From Achromobacter dolens (GTDB lineage Bacteria > Pseudomonadota > Gammaproteobacteria > Burkholderiales > Burkholderiaceae_B): a stretch of 64,000 bases of DNA. Below the pieces are notes generated by a model that had not been told where the DNA came from, did no database searches, and saw nothing but the letters and a program-made list of their open reading frames with translations. This document shows positions 16,118-24,855 of this stretch, piece after piece. The stretch spans positions 62,001 to 126,000 of the forward strand of contig NZ_CADIJW010000012.1 of assembly GCF_902859745.1 (NCBI RefSeq). The letters run 5' to 3'. How positions within the stretch are numbered: the first letter of the stretch is position 1; each line of letters begins with the position of its first letter. Made by a program: the position numbers and the translations under genes.

Positions 16118-16816
16118 ATGAGAATCTCCAGTGGGGAAAAGGGTTGGCTGTCAGAGGGGATAGCTTTATGGGCAGGGGGGGGCTAGCCGAGCCAGCACGG
16201 TGGGAACTTGGTCAAGTGCCAGTGCATGTGTGAAGACATGCGTCGTTGTTGACCCTTGGCTTCCACACCCGTCCGCATTCGCAACATGAGAAGCCATGGA
16301 CATCCTAGCGCTACCCGCGTGGGGTCGGATAGGGCAGGCTATTTCCGGAAGAGCGCTGCCGCGGTCCTCAATCCTATTAGAGCAACGCCCCGCCGGAATT
16401 GGATTGTGCAGAGGCTGTTTTAACAGTCATACGGATGCGCATGGGCGCACCCCGCAGTCGCTCTCGCGAACGACGACCAGAATTCACGGAATCGCACCTT
16501 AGTGTCAAAAATCGATTGTTGTTTTGCTCGTGGCGACACGTGGCTTAACAAGTTCTGAGTTTTTTCTGAGTGATTGGCAAGAGAATGGCGGGTACCTTCA
16601 CCGCGATCCTCACATAAGGCCCCCGCGGTTATCCGAGATCGATGGCGTGGCGTCGCCCAGGTCGACGTTCAGTAGAAGCAGGGTTCCAATCACCATTCGA
16701 TTGGCCCGTCACCGCCAAAAATTCAGGAAAGCCAGGGGGCCGCGTGTTTCATCGCGACGTCGCATTGCTGCGCCTGTCGCAAAAGCCAACCGCTGGCGAT
16801 CTCTTGGGAATTCAGC
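16118..16816. other. 700-base divergent intergenic region
   Basis: This gap separates the minus-strand Ig-like gene from the plus-strand autotransporter and must hold both promoters. It contains the C8 tract near 16175 and a direct repeat TTCTGAGT at 16553-16560 and 16564-16571 (11-base period, one helical turn), which could bind an activator of the autotransporter gene. BvgA sites in Bordetella show helical phasing, but these copies do not clearly match the BvgA heptamer. No gene is convincing here; frames at 16296-16502 and 16524-16859 look like noise. Confidence 0.45.
16175..16182 (-). promoter_or_regulatory. C8 tract in the promoter region of the large Ig-like gene B
   Basis: On the coding (minus) strand eight C residues stand 58 bases before ATG 16117, just upstream of a possible -10 region (CATAAAGCTAT). 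In Bordetella fim promoters a poly-C tract between activator site and -10 causes phase variation. The layout here is similar, but with a shorter tract. The link is inferred from position. Confidence 0.5.
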
Positions 16817-19408
16817 ATGTCAAAACGTGAACTCATCGGCTTTCGGCCATCCGTCGTAGCGACTGCCGTCGCTGCGGTATTCTGCACCGCTTCCGGGCCG
16901 GCACTTGCCGATCCCGTGGCTATCGCCAATGGCACTCACGACTTTTCCGGAGCGGGCCATGAAAACAACTGGATTGAACAAACGGGCGGCACCGTCAATT
17001 TGAGCAGCGGTGTGTTCGGTTCGGATGGAGCGGCGTCCGCGGTCGTAAGAGGCGGCCAGATCAACATCGGTTCGGGGGCAAACCTGAAAGGGATGGTCGC
17101 GCTGCATGGCGATGCCGACGCAAACATCGGCGTAAACGCGCGGGACCAGGTCACGATCCGGCTCGGCGTGCACACCAATGCGAACAACACGTTGGCCCTC
17201 GATAACGTGTTCTTGAATGAGGGCAGTTATGGGTCTGTGCTTTCGGTGCAAGGCACCTCGACCGCGACGACAACTGCCAGGACGCGGATCCACGGCAGTG
17301 GGGCTCAGGTCGGCGTCATTCTGACCGGCGCTTCCTCGTTGCTGATGAACGGTTCCACGATCGATGCGGAAGACAGTGCAATCAAGGTAAGAGGGGGGGG
17401 CGCGCAGGCATCATTCCTCACAATGAATGACGTGTCCTCGACGGGCGGCATAAGCGGCCTGTATGCGCAGACGAATTCGGTGGTGCAGGTCAATGGCGGG
17501 ACCTTGAAGGCCAGTGGTGTCAAGGTGGATGACTTTGGCGGCGTGAACAATGCGGGTGTCTTTGCGCTTAACGATGGCGCGGCGGGCGATCCCCGCTTTA
17601 GAACTGTCGTATCGCTGTCAAACGTAGCCGTGATTGGCGAGGGCCCAAAGAGCGCTGGATTGCTCAGTCAGGCGGTGAATGGGAATGTTGAGATCGGGGT
17701 GCTGGACTCTTCGATCAAGGGCGGAAAGTATGGGGTCGTTTTTAACGTGGACCCGTTCTATGCCAAAGACTTGATGCCCGCGACCTCCACTGTCGTACTG
17801 ACGGATACCACGGTGACGGCGGGGGAGGGCCCCGCGGTGTGGGTGGTGGGCAAGGGCGCAATGGCCAACATGCTTGTCCAAGGACAGAAGTCGACACTAA
17901 CCGGGGCGAACGGTGTCGCGTTGCAGACCGATGCGGGGGGGCAGATCGACCTCAGGGTCGCGGACGCGAACGTCCGAGGCGACGCCATCAACAACGGGGG
18001 TATCAGCCGAATCACGCTTGACCGGGGGGCCGTCTGGCAGGGGGCTACGCAGGGCGTGACCAGGATGGACGTGAGATCCGGCGGCGTCTTCGCGCTCGGT
18101 GGCAGTTCGACCGTGTCGACGTTGGCCATGAATGGCGGCACGGTTGACCTCGGTGGCGGCGCGGGCGGCGCGTTCCATACACTGACGGTGAACGACTTGA
18201 GTGGCGGAGGGATGTTTCGGTTCGGCACGGATCTGAGCCAGCCCGCCGCGCCGGTGGGCGACAAGCTGATCGTGAAGAACCAGGCGACCGGCAGTTACCA
18301 AGTGCGGGTCGCCGATTCGGGCCGCGAGCCGGGCGGCGGCGACGCCAAGCCGCTGACGCTGGTCGAAACCGGCGGAGGAGGAGCGAAGTTTTCGCTCGAC
18401 AACCCGGACGGGGTGGTCAACCAGGGCGTGTACCAGTACAGGCTTGGGCAGAACCCGCAGAACGGGAATAATTGGGAGCTTCAGCCGACCGGTCAGACGA
18501 CCCCTTATACCAACAGCGTCGTCAACATCATGGGTGTTGCGCCCACGATATGGTATGGGCAACTGATGACGGTGCGGGAACGCTTTGGCGAACTGGGGTT
18601 CGAGCAGGACAGGGGCGGCGTCTGGGTGCGTCCGTACGGTACCGAATACAAGATCAAGAGCGCCTCGGGGGCCCGCTTCCAGCAGAACCAGTCTGGCGTG
18701 GCGGTGGGCGCCGACAAGGCGGTCGACTTCCTGGGAGGCAAGACCTATTTCGGTGCCTTGTTCAATTACAGCGAATCGAAGCTTGACGACAAAGCGGGCG
18801 CCAAGGGCACGGTGGACGCGTACTCTATCGGCGCCTATGCCACGTGGATGGGCCGCAATGGATACTACCTGCATGGCTTGGTGAACGCGAATCGATATAT
18901 CAGCAAGGCCCGCGCCAGCACGAGCAACGGTGGCAGCGCCGATGGCTCTTTCAATACGAACGGTGTGGGGGTTTCGCTCGAAGGCGGACGTCGGTTCGAT
19001 TTCGAAAATCGATGGTTTGTCCAGCCGTATGGGCAGTTGTCCGCCTTGCATATGCAGGGATCCCGGTTCAGCTTGAACAACGGCATGGATGCCAAGGGGG
19101 ACAGCATGGACTCCGTCCAGGCGGCCATTGGGACGCAGGTCGGCAGGGCCTTCCGCAGCGCCAATGGTGACGTTGTCGAGCCTTACGTACGTGTCGCGGT
19201 GGTTCACGAGTTCGTCAAGAGTAACGATATATCGATCAACGATCACTCCTTCAACGCGGATTTGTCGGGGTCGCGGGTGGAGCTGGGGCTGGGCACTGCG
19301 CTGCAGATTGGCAAGCATCTCAGCGCGCATCTGGACTACGCCTATGCGAATGGCAGAAAGCTGTCGCAGCCTTTCCTTCTGAACGCAGGATTGCGCTATC
19401 AGTGGTAG
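16817..19408 (+). CDS. Pertactin-like autotransporter (type Va)
   Basis: The protein has 863 residues. A Sec signal peptide (SVVATAVAAVFCTASGPALA, cut near residue 31) is followed by a beta-helix passenger (about 32-570) rich in short Gly/Asn repeats such as SSTGGISGLYAQTNSVVQV. The pertactin-like linker and a 12-strand barrel (about 575-863) follow, ending in LNAGLRYQW with the terminal aromatic residue needed for outer-membrane insertion. No RGD motif was seen. The gene contains G8 at 17393-17400 and G7 at 17935-17941, either of which would shift the frame if it slipped. A near-identical barrel fragment lies at 7410-7550. It is the only member of the cluster with an obvious export route and is likely a surface adhesin. 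Confidence 0.9.
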   Translation: MSKRELIGFRPSVVATAVAAVFCTASGPALADPVAIANGTHDFSGAGHENNWIEQTGGTVNLSSGVFGSDGAASAVVRGGQINIGSGANLKGMVALHGDADANIGVNARDQVTIRLGVHTNANNTLALDNVFLNEGSYGSVLSVQGTSTATTTARTRIHGSGAQVGVILTGASSLLMNGSTIDAEDSAIKVRGGGAQASFLTMNDVSSTGGISGLYAQTNSVVQVNGGTLKASGVKVDDFGGVNNAGVFALNDGAAGDPRFRTVVSLSNVAVIGEGPKSAGLLSQAVNGNVEIGVLDSSIKGGKYGVVFNVDPFYAKDLMPATSTVVLTDTTVTAGEGPAVWVVGKGAMANMLVQGQKSTLTGANGVALQTDAGGQIDLRVADANVRGDAINNGGISRITLDRGAVWQGATQGVTRMDVRSGGVFALGGSSTVSTLAMNGGTVDLGGGAGGAFHTLTVNDLSGGGMFRFGTDLSQPAAPVGDKLIVKNQATGSYQVRVADSGREPGGGDAKPLTLVETGGGGAKFSLDNPDGVVNQGVYQYRLGQNPQNGNNWELQPTGQTTPYTNSVVNIMGVAPTIWYGQLMTVRERFGELGFEQDRGGVWVRPYGTEYKIKSASGARFQQNQSGVAVGADKAVDFLGGKTYFGALFNYSESKLDDKAGAKGTVDAYSIGAYATWMGRNGYYLHGLVNANRYISKARASTSNGGSADGSFNTNGVGVSLEGGRRFDFENRWFVQPYGQLSALHMQGSRFSLNNGMDAKGDSMDSVQAAIGTQVGRAFRSANGDVVEPYVRVAVVHEFVKSNDISINDHSFNADLSGSRVELGLGTALQIGKHLSAHLDYAYANGRKLSQPFLLNAGLRYQW
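17393..17400 (+). repeat. G8 tract inside the autotransporter passenger
   Basis: Eight consecutive G residues encode part of KVRGGGAQA around residue 195. Gain or loss of one base would truncate the protein before the barrel. Poly-G or poly-C slippage is a known on/off switch for Bordetella surface proteins. In the present sequence the frame is open. Confidence 0.7.
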
Positions 19409-19416
19409 CGCATTAC

Positions 19417-19438
19417 CGCGGCGCCGGGGGGCGCCGCG
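19417..19438. terminator. GC-rich hairpin between convergent genes
   Basis: CGCGGCGCC (19417-19425) and GGCGCCGCG (19430-19438) form a perfect 9-base stem with a GGGG loop, 9 bases after the autotransporter stop. It lies between convergent genes (the next ends at 19487). There is no T run on either strand, so it may act as a weak or bidirectional terminator. Confidence 0.5.
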
Positions 19439-19486
19439 TGTGAAATGCCCGGCGCGAGATACTTGCTTCGCGTCGGGCTGTTGGCG

Positions 19487-21748
19487 CTAGCTTTGAAGTT
19501 CGAATGTCGTGCTACTCGGTTGGCCCGCAGGGGGTTCTTGCCAATTGTCCGGGCCGGCGTAGGTGGTTTTCCAGCGCACGCTGATCTCCAATTGGTCCTT
19601 GCCAGGCGTTCTGCGCTCGAATACCAGGTCATCGCGCGTGAGCATCACGGATCCGTCTTCTCCGGTTTCGGAAATAAACGTCGCACCGTTATTCGACATT
19701 TTTGGGCCCTTGAATTTTGCGATCGACGTGTCAGTAATCGTCAATCTCAGTTTCCATTTGGGAACGGGCTTTTCGTCGCTGTTGAGATCTCCGTACCGTT
19801 CGCGTCCGAACAACTGGAATTTGGACGTTGCGAGCGTCACCTCGGGGTGACGTCTCGACAGATTGGTGCCGGTGGTCGGGAGCTTCATATGCGTGGGGAC
19901 GGGAATGACTGTCCACGTCATGGGCGTGCCTTTGTGGCCCGGAACCGAAGGCGTAAGCGTCAGATCGCCGGCCAGCTTGCCGGCCTGGATGAGTCCCATT
20001 GACGTCGCGCCTGCTCCTACGACAACGTTGGTGGAATAGTGAGGCTCGAGATCAAAATGCGCACGGTCTCCCTGAACTTGTGGCGTCTTGTTCGGGCCGT
20101 CAAGGGTGACCGTGACGGTGACTTTTGCCGGCGCTTTGGTCTCCGGAGTGGTAACGACATTGACGGGCTCGCCCGAGAACACCTCCAACTGCGGCGTTAT
20201 GCGCTTGCCGGTGGCAGAGAACGTAATGGCAGTGATCGCCGGCGCGACTTCGCCGTCATATACCGCGGTGGCAACCGGTCTGCCCCGGCCGATAGCCGTA
20301 AGTTTGGCGTGGCCAAGCGCCGACGTTGCGTCGGCCTTAAGATCTGTGATGGCGAGTGGCTTCGTGGCGTCGGCGGTTGTCAAGCGCTGCGCTTCACCGT
20401 CCAGAGCGACCAGGACGCCTGGGTCTCTCGACGTAACCTGCAGCGAAACGGTGGCCGCGATATCAGCGGCGGGAGCCTTGGTGGTTTTGGCGTGGAGCTT
20501 GATACCCGCCGTTGGCTTCTCTGTCGCGCCAAACGCGGCGCCCTTGTCGGCGGTTCCCTTGTCCGGGTCGAATTTGAGTGTATAGGCGGGCTTGCCGTCC
20601 TTATCGATTGGGGGAATTTGGGGCAAGGGGCTGATACGGATAACCCTGCCGTTGCCGGCCTGGTCGCTGACATAGAGCGACTCGACACTACTGGCGCTGT
20701 CAATGTGCCAGGCGACCACGGCGGGGGCAGCTTTTACGGTGCCTTGCTTCAATGCGTAATTTATCTGAACGTGGGCGGGTGGTGTCGTATCAGGGGTCGG
20801 CAATACCGCATAGATGTGTCCATCGTCCGGGTAACGGTCGTCGACGATCCAGAGGTATCCCGATTTATCGACCGCAATGCTCGATATGCTTACGGGGTCG
20901 CTCCCCGCCTTCAACGTCGCGATCAAGGCGGGTTGGGCGTTTTCGGTTGCAAGGTCCATTCGCCACAGTTCGCCATTTGTTCCGCCGATGTACAAGATGT
21001 TCCCATCGAGCGCAAGCGTTTGGCCCGCCAGATCGATCCTCCTCATATTCGCGGGCGCCGCTGCAGGTAGCGTCGCCGCCGGGATGCCGACGAGTTGCTG
21101 CTTTCCCGAGGCGCTATCCTGGGCCGTCATCCATAGGGTCTTCTTCTCCTCATGGAATACCAAGGATGACTGCAGGGCATCAGCCTTCTTGCCGATTTTT
21201 ATTGTGAGGACCGGCGGGGTACCCTTGGGCTTTTCTGTATCAAAGGCGACCAGATTGCCCAGGGTATCCAGAACCCACAGATACGCTTTGGTGCTACCGA
21301 GCCCCTGATAGGCGATCGCCCCGAACTGCACGCGGGTACCCGTTGTGGCGGTGGAAACGGGAGTTTCGTAATAGATCTCGGCGTTTGCATCGGCCGCCGC
21401 TGCCACTTTGTACCGGTAGATAGTGCCGTACGTATAGTCCGAGATCCATAGCGTGTTCGCCGGGTCCAAATAGAGGCCCCGGACGATGGTGGAGGGCTTT
21501 GGCGCCGCGACCGTGGAAGGCTTGCCCAACGCGGGGCGAGGCAGCGTGAGGGTGGCCACGGTTTTCCCTGTGGCGTCCTGGCGGTACACCTTGGCCTCGA
21601 GATTCGCGTTGATATCACTGTCTGCCGCCCAAACCGTACCGTCTTGTGCCACGACAAGGTTTCTGATGTATGCCGTGGTAGCGGGCACCGCTTGGTCGTG
21701 CTGTTCGCCGGCCAATGTTACGGACAGAGGGGTTGATGTTGATGCCAT
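19487..21748 (-). CDS. Beta-propeller plus Ig-like protein, no signal peptide
   Basis: The protein has 753 residues. About residues 10-340 form a propeller of the NHL or virginiamycin-lyase-like type, with repeated blades such as NLVVAQDGTVWAADSDINAN, YLDPANTLWISDYTYGTIY and SSIAVDKSGYLWIVDDRYPD. Ig-like segments follow, and the last 170 residues (QAGKLAGDLTLTPSVPGHKG, MTWTVIPVPTHM) are a diverged form of the C-terminal module of the two IgC proteins. ATG 21748 follows AAAGGACCTGTA; the frame is open upstream to 21859. It lies 107 bases after the IgC-B stop, in the same direction, so the two probably form an operon. A broken copy lies at 12238-12594. No catalytic residues of a lyase could be identified; a structural or glycan-binding role is more likely. 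Confidence 0.72.
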   Translation of the reverse strand: MASTSTPLSVTLAGEQHDQAVPATTAYIRNLVVAQDGTVWAADSDINANLEAKVYRQDATGKTVATLTLPRPALGKPSTVAAPKPSTIVRGLYLDPANTLWISDYTYGTIYRYKVAAAADANAEIYYETPVSTATTGTRVQFGAIAYQGLGSTKAYLWVLDTLGNLVAFDTEKPKGTPPVLTIKIGKKADALQSSLVFHEEKKTLWMTAQDSASGKQQLVGIPAATLPAAAPANMRRIDLAGQTLALDGNILYIGGTNGELWRMDLATENAQPALIATLKAGSDPVSISSIAVDKSGYLWIVDDRYPDDGHIYAVLPTPDTTPPAHVQINYALKQGTVKAAPAVVAWHIDSASSVESLYVSDQAGNGRVIRISPLPQIPPIDKDGKPAYTLKFDPDKGTADKGAAFGATEKPTAGIKLHAKTTKAPAADIAATVSLQVTSRDPGVLVALDGEAQRLTTADATKPLAITDLKADATSALGHAKLTAIGRGRPVATAVYDGEVAPAITAITFSATGKRITPQLEVFSGEPVNVVTTPETKAPAKVTVTVTLDGPNKTPQVQGDRAHFDLEPHYSTNVVVGAGATSMGLIQAGKLAGDLTLTPSVPGHKGTPMTWTVIPVPTHMKLPTTGTNLSRRHPEVTLATSKFQLFGRERYGDLNSDEKPVPKWKLRLTITDTSIAKFKGPKMSNNGATFISETGEDGSVMLTRDDLVFERRTPGKDQLEISVRWKTTYAGPDNWQEPPAGQPSSTTFELQS

Positions 21749-21839
21749 TACAGGTCCTTTTTCAGAAGAAAAGACAAAGACAGCGGGAAGAAGACGTTTC
21801 GCCGCTCGAGGGGGATGCGCGTGCTGGGAAGGGGCGGTT

Positions 21840-22518
21840 GCTCTTCGCTCCGAAGTCAAGGGTCAAAGTAGATCGAGATAGCGCCGTCTTGCGGGGAAGG
21901 AGCCCAGGGGCCGGCATTCGTGGGATTCTTGCTCCATGCCGCGTGGATCGTGATGGTCTGATTGCGGGCGCTCGCCTGGATCTGCAGAGCCCCTGCAGGG
22001 ATGCTCGCGATTCCGCTGGCGTCCGTGCGTAGAATCAAGCTGTTGCCTCCACCCGTCGAACCCTCTTTGAATTTTGCGTGCGGCGTGGCGTCGAGGCTAA
22101 GCTGGATGGCCCATTGGCCGACCGGCACGATGGAGTCGGGTTCGCCAGTTGAATCGCCTAGCGTCTTGTGCCCGGACAATCGAAAGGGAAGAACCACCCC
22201 GTCTCGCAGGGCGGCACGGATGGATATGTGTCGGGGCGTTGTGCCCCAGTCATTTGTCAACCGGTCCGGCACGGGCAGGACATGCCACGTCAACGGCTTG
22301 CCGGTGTACCCGCCTGCCGAGGGCGTTATCGTCACTTCTCCGATACGCTTGCCGGCCTGGACCGGAGGGAGTTCCCCGCCCGACACCACGGTGGCCTCCT
22401 GCCTTGGGCCGGTTAGGAAGTGGGCATTGTTTTCCGAAGCGCTTTGCGCCTTGTCGGGGCCGGCTAGCCGCAAAGTGACCCCAAGCTTGGAGTCAGGGAC
22501 GGTCTTGACGTGGATCGC
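21840..22518 (-). repeat. Inverted repeat, right arm (679 bp)
   Basis: This is the partner of 11564-12242. It encodes the last 220 residues of IgC-B plus 16 bases after the stop. Beyond the repeat the intact copy keeps about 90 further bases with a leader and start codon for the propeller gene, which are deleted in the left copy. Confidence 0.88.
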
Positions 22519-22938
22519 GGGTGCAGGGGGAAACGGTTCGCCTTGCCACGTGGACAGAGACGGCTGAGGGTCGAACGTCACGTCAGTGATGGACGGCTGC
22601 GCCTTGAGCTCCACGAAGATGCGGTGATCCGGCGGCTCGTAGTCGTCGATTTCGGCTCTGAGTCGGAATTCCCCTGAACTGGCGCCGCTTCGGACCCATA
22701 CCAGTACCTCGCCATTTGCTTGCGTTTTGGCGATGGCGCCGGACTCTTTCCATACTTTGCGGTCGGCCGAGATTTCCGGTCTGGGGGAAGGCCCGCCCAT
22801 GACAAAGTTGACTTCAATATTGGCCAACGCCTCTTGTGCGGGGTTTACTACCTTGAATCCTATAGGGGTGCCTGCCGTACTGACATTGACGGGGCTTGGG
22901 GTGATGAGCGAAAGCTTCTGTGCAATCGAGGAGGGCAT
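21856..22938 (-). CDS. Two-part Ig-like protein B (IgC-B)
   Basis: The protein has 360 residues without a signal peptide. The N-terminal half (LSLITPSPVNVSTAGTPIGF, then an Ig-like fold with NIEVNFVMGGPSPRPEIS) differs from that of IgC-A except at general fold level. The C-terminal 220 residues are almost identical to it. The contrast between diverged heads and near-identical tails points to gene conversion or domain shuffling between the copies. The start at 22938 has no strong ribosome binding site, so it is less certain than the others. The intact propeller gene follows in the same direction. Confidence 0.7.
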   Translation of the reverse strand: MPSSIAQKLSLITPSPVNVSTAGTPIGFKVVNPAQEALANIEVNFVMGGPSPRPEISADRKVWKESGAIAKTQANGEVLVWVRSGASSGEFRLRAEIDDYEPPDHRIFVELKAQPSITDVTFDPQPSLSTWQGEPFPPAPAIHVKTVPDSKLGVTLRLAGPDKAQSASENNAHFLTGPRQEATVVSGGELPPVQAGKRIGEVTITPSAGGYTGKPLTWHVLPVPDRLTNDWGTTPRHISIRAALRDGVVLPFRLSGHKTLGDSTGEPDSIVPVGQWAIQLSLDATPHAKFKEGSTGGGNSLILRTDASGIASIPAGALQIQASARNQTITIHAAWSKNPTNAGPWAPSPQDGAISIYFDP

Positions 22939-23197
22939 GAGTGAAGGCCAAGAAAAATTGTGCTGGCCGATGCGGCGCCCGGTGATGGCGGCTCGGCTTT
23001 CTCGTCAAATAGATGAGGATCCGTCGCCCGTCCCGAGCTCGCGGACCCCCGCCCGCGGCGGCTGAATACCGCTCGTCTTCAGCCGCTGAGAACATCCTAA
23101 CGGCCCCCATTGAGCCGTGCTAGAGCATTGGATTTCCGGAATTCCCGGCGGGCATGGCCGATTGGATATTGGGCGTGAGGTCCGATAATGGGCTGAT
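22939..23197. other. Gap upstream of the IgC-B/propeller operon
   Basis: This 260-base stretch must contain the promoter of the IgC-B gene. The only structure seen is an inverted repeat, GCGGCTGA (23058-23065) with TCAGCCGC (23079-23086), with a 13-base loop and no T run. It may be an operator or weak terminator. No gene is evident. Confidence 0.4.
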
Positions 23198-23693
23198 CTA
23201 TTCCGCTGCGCGGGGGCGCGCACCCCAAGCAATGCTCCCCGGCTCCGGGCACACCCAGGACCCCTGCAACCGTTCCCGGATCTGTGCCAGGCTTTGCTCC
23301 ACCAGCAAAACCCCATCCCGGAACACCGGCGCCAGCGCGCCGCCAGCCACCCGCTCCGGCGTCTGCTGGTCGAGCAACAAATACCCCGTCGCCGTCTCAT
23401 CGACCCGCGGCAAGCCCTAGGCCGACAATCGGGCTGCCGGTCAGGCGGGCGAAGTAGGTCAAGCGCTTGCAGTATTCGAAGGCGATGGTGGCCACGGTGG
23501 ACGGCTTCCACAATTCGCAACTGAACAGCGTTTCGATGTAGGTGACCAGCCAGGCGAATTCCGGCTTGGTGTTGATGAAGGTGAGGGGCGGCACGCGGAT
23601 GTCGACGCGGGCGAATGCGTCAATGTCGTGCCGATTCGTGATCCCAACTCTCGCATTGAATCGTTCAACCAATCGTTGACGCACCAGAAGCAA
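23198..23693 (-). pseudogene. Frameshifted unknown gene
   Basis: Two overlapping minus frames read as one protein if one G of the GGG near 23420 is removed. The first half contains VDIRVPPLTFINTKPEFAWL and VTYIETLFSCELWKPST. The second half continues from PIVGLGL into PRVDETATGYLLLDQQ and DGVLLVEQSLAQIRERLQ before a stop at 23198. Both halves have natural composition and meet in register at the shift. The true N-terminus is not clear; upstream sequence shows no good start. The family is not recognised. It may be a toxin- or effector-associated gene given the immunity-like gene nearby, but that is only proximity. Confidence 0.55.
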
Positions 23694-23734
23694 AACGGCC
23701 GAATCATCGGTTGTAGCCGGCTGATTGATCTACC

Positions 23735-23924
23735 GGTTGGCGTCGCCGGAGGTAATCACAGTTTTGGCGGTTCCTGCATTTTGCAGGAAGGTACGCAGCG
23801 CAAGGACGTGAGGATCTGCAACGACGATATGTTCGGGCATTTCCAAGTCGAGCCGTCCACGCCACAGGATGCCTCAGACAAGCGCCTGGTCGACTTTACT
23901 TACGCGCAATGCTATGGCGGTTGA
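23735..23924 (+). pseudogene. 3' fragment of an unknown Cys-containing protein
   Basis: An open stretch ends at a stop at 23924 and reads GGNHSFGGSCILQEG, then TQRKDVRICNDDMFGHFQVE, STPQDASDKRLVDFTY and AQCYGG. The composition is protein-like, with three cysteines. No plausible start with a ribosome binding site is present in frame, although an ATG exists at 23628. The piece is probably the remnant of a larger gene. From 23925 to 24088 nothing further is recognised. Confidence 0.38.
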
Positions 23925-24088
23925 TGGTTTGCGGATAGCTGGGTTTCAACTATCAATCGATGACTTCGGAATGGGCTTGGAACCAGGCTGGGCTCTCGGG
24001 GCTCGCCGGTATACATGCCGCGGACGCGGCGGCGGCCCGCAAGCAACCGCCTATTATCATTATCCTTTTCAATGCAACGGATGGTCCC

Positions 24089-24610
24089 ATGGAACAGATT
24101 TCTCATCTGCGCGACGTCATTGCGGCGAGCCAACTTCTCCAAGACGTGCAGGCGCGCGACGACTTTGTGGTTGGCAGCGTGCGGTTTCAGGCGGCGGGCG
24201 TCGATATCCATGTGAATGTCGATCCGGAGCTGGCCGACAATCCAGAAATATGTGTCGACACCCTCATCGCCAATACCCGGCGCTTTCTGGAGATGTCGGC
24301 GGATCACTGGAAGGGGCTGATCAACGACATTGCGCTGGAGGTGGAAGAGGCCGTCGGGGACGCAGAGGTGGAAGAGCCCACGGATCTGCGCGATGACCTG
24401 CGCCTGCATTCCGCGGCCATTTTTGCCGATGCGGTGTTGCTGTCGTTTATGGCGCCGCGGCAGTTTCCCGATAGCTGGGTGCGTGCGCAGCTTTGCGTGG
24501 AGCTGACACTGGAAGACGTCTCCATTGACGAGAAGGATGACATTGAGACTGTCGAATTCAATTCGCTGGATGAGCTGCTGGATAACCTGAGTTCGGACAA
24601 GGACGTGTAG
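24089..24610 (+). CDS. Acidic cytoplasmic protein of unknown function
   Basis: The 173-residue protein is strongly acidic, with a C-terminus rich in Asp and Glu (ELTLEDVSIDEKDDIETVEF, then LLDNLSSDKDV). Central parts read FVVGSVRFQAAGVDIHVNVD and RFLEMSADHWKGLINDIALE. There is no signal peptide or membrane segment. The frame opens at 23960, but ATG 24089 begins the well-composed part; the ribosome binding site is weak. Acidic small proteins beside an Imm11-type gene are often immunity proteins, but the family is not recognised and this remains a guess. Confidence 0.6.
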   Translation: MEQISHLRDVIAASQLLQDVQARDDFVVGSVRFQAAGVDIHVNVDPELADNPEICVDTLIANTRRFLEMSADHWKGLINDIALEVEEAVGDAEVEEPTDLRDDLRLHSAAIFADAVLLSFMAPRQFPDSWVRAQLCVELTLEDVSIDEKDDIETVEFNSLDELLDNLSSDKDV

Positions 24611-24855
24611 TGAACGCCCGAGTTGGTTCCCTGCTTGCGGGCATAGGGCTCACTATGAACGGGAGCTTCGTGGCGGCGTCATGGCTCGGCCGGTGCGTCA
24701 ACCGGACGGTTTTTTTCGGAGCATGCTCAGAGCGGCTTAGTAACTCGGTCACGGTGTGTGCGGCTCACCAGGCGCCATTTCGACAGATCTTTTGGCCGCG
24801 CTCAAATCCGGCTAGCATCGGCTGAACCGCTGTTCTATTCCGCCTCCCCGCATCC

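Noticed and set aside
16553-16571. BvgA binding site for the autotransporter
   Set aside because: The repeated TTCTGAGT has helical spacing but is not a good match to the known heptamer; kept only as an unassigned direct repeat.
21715-22032. Plus-strand frame similar to one at 12050-12391
   Set aside because: Both are antisense shadows of the conserved IgC 3' ends; the similarity reflects the inverted repeat, not a gene.
23628-23700. IS3-type transposase remnant suggested by IESFNQSL on the plus strand
   Set aside because: Only about eight residues resemble the DDE-end motif; no inverted repeats or further transposase sequence nearby.
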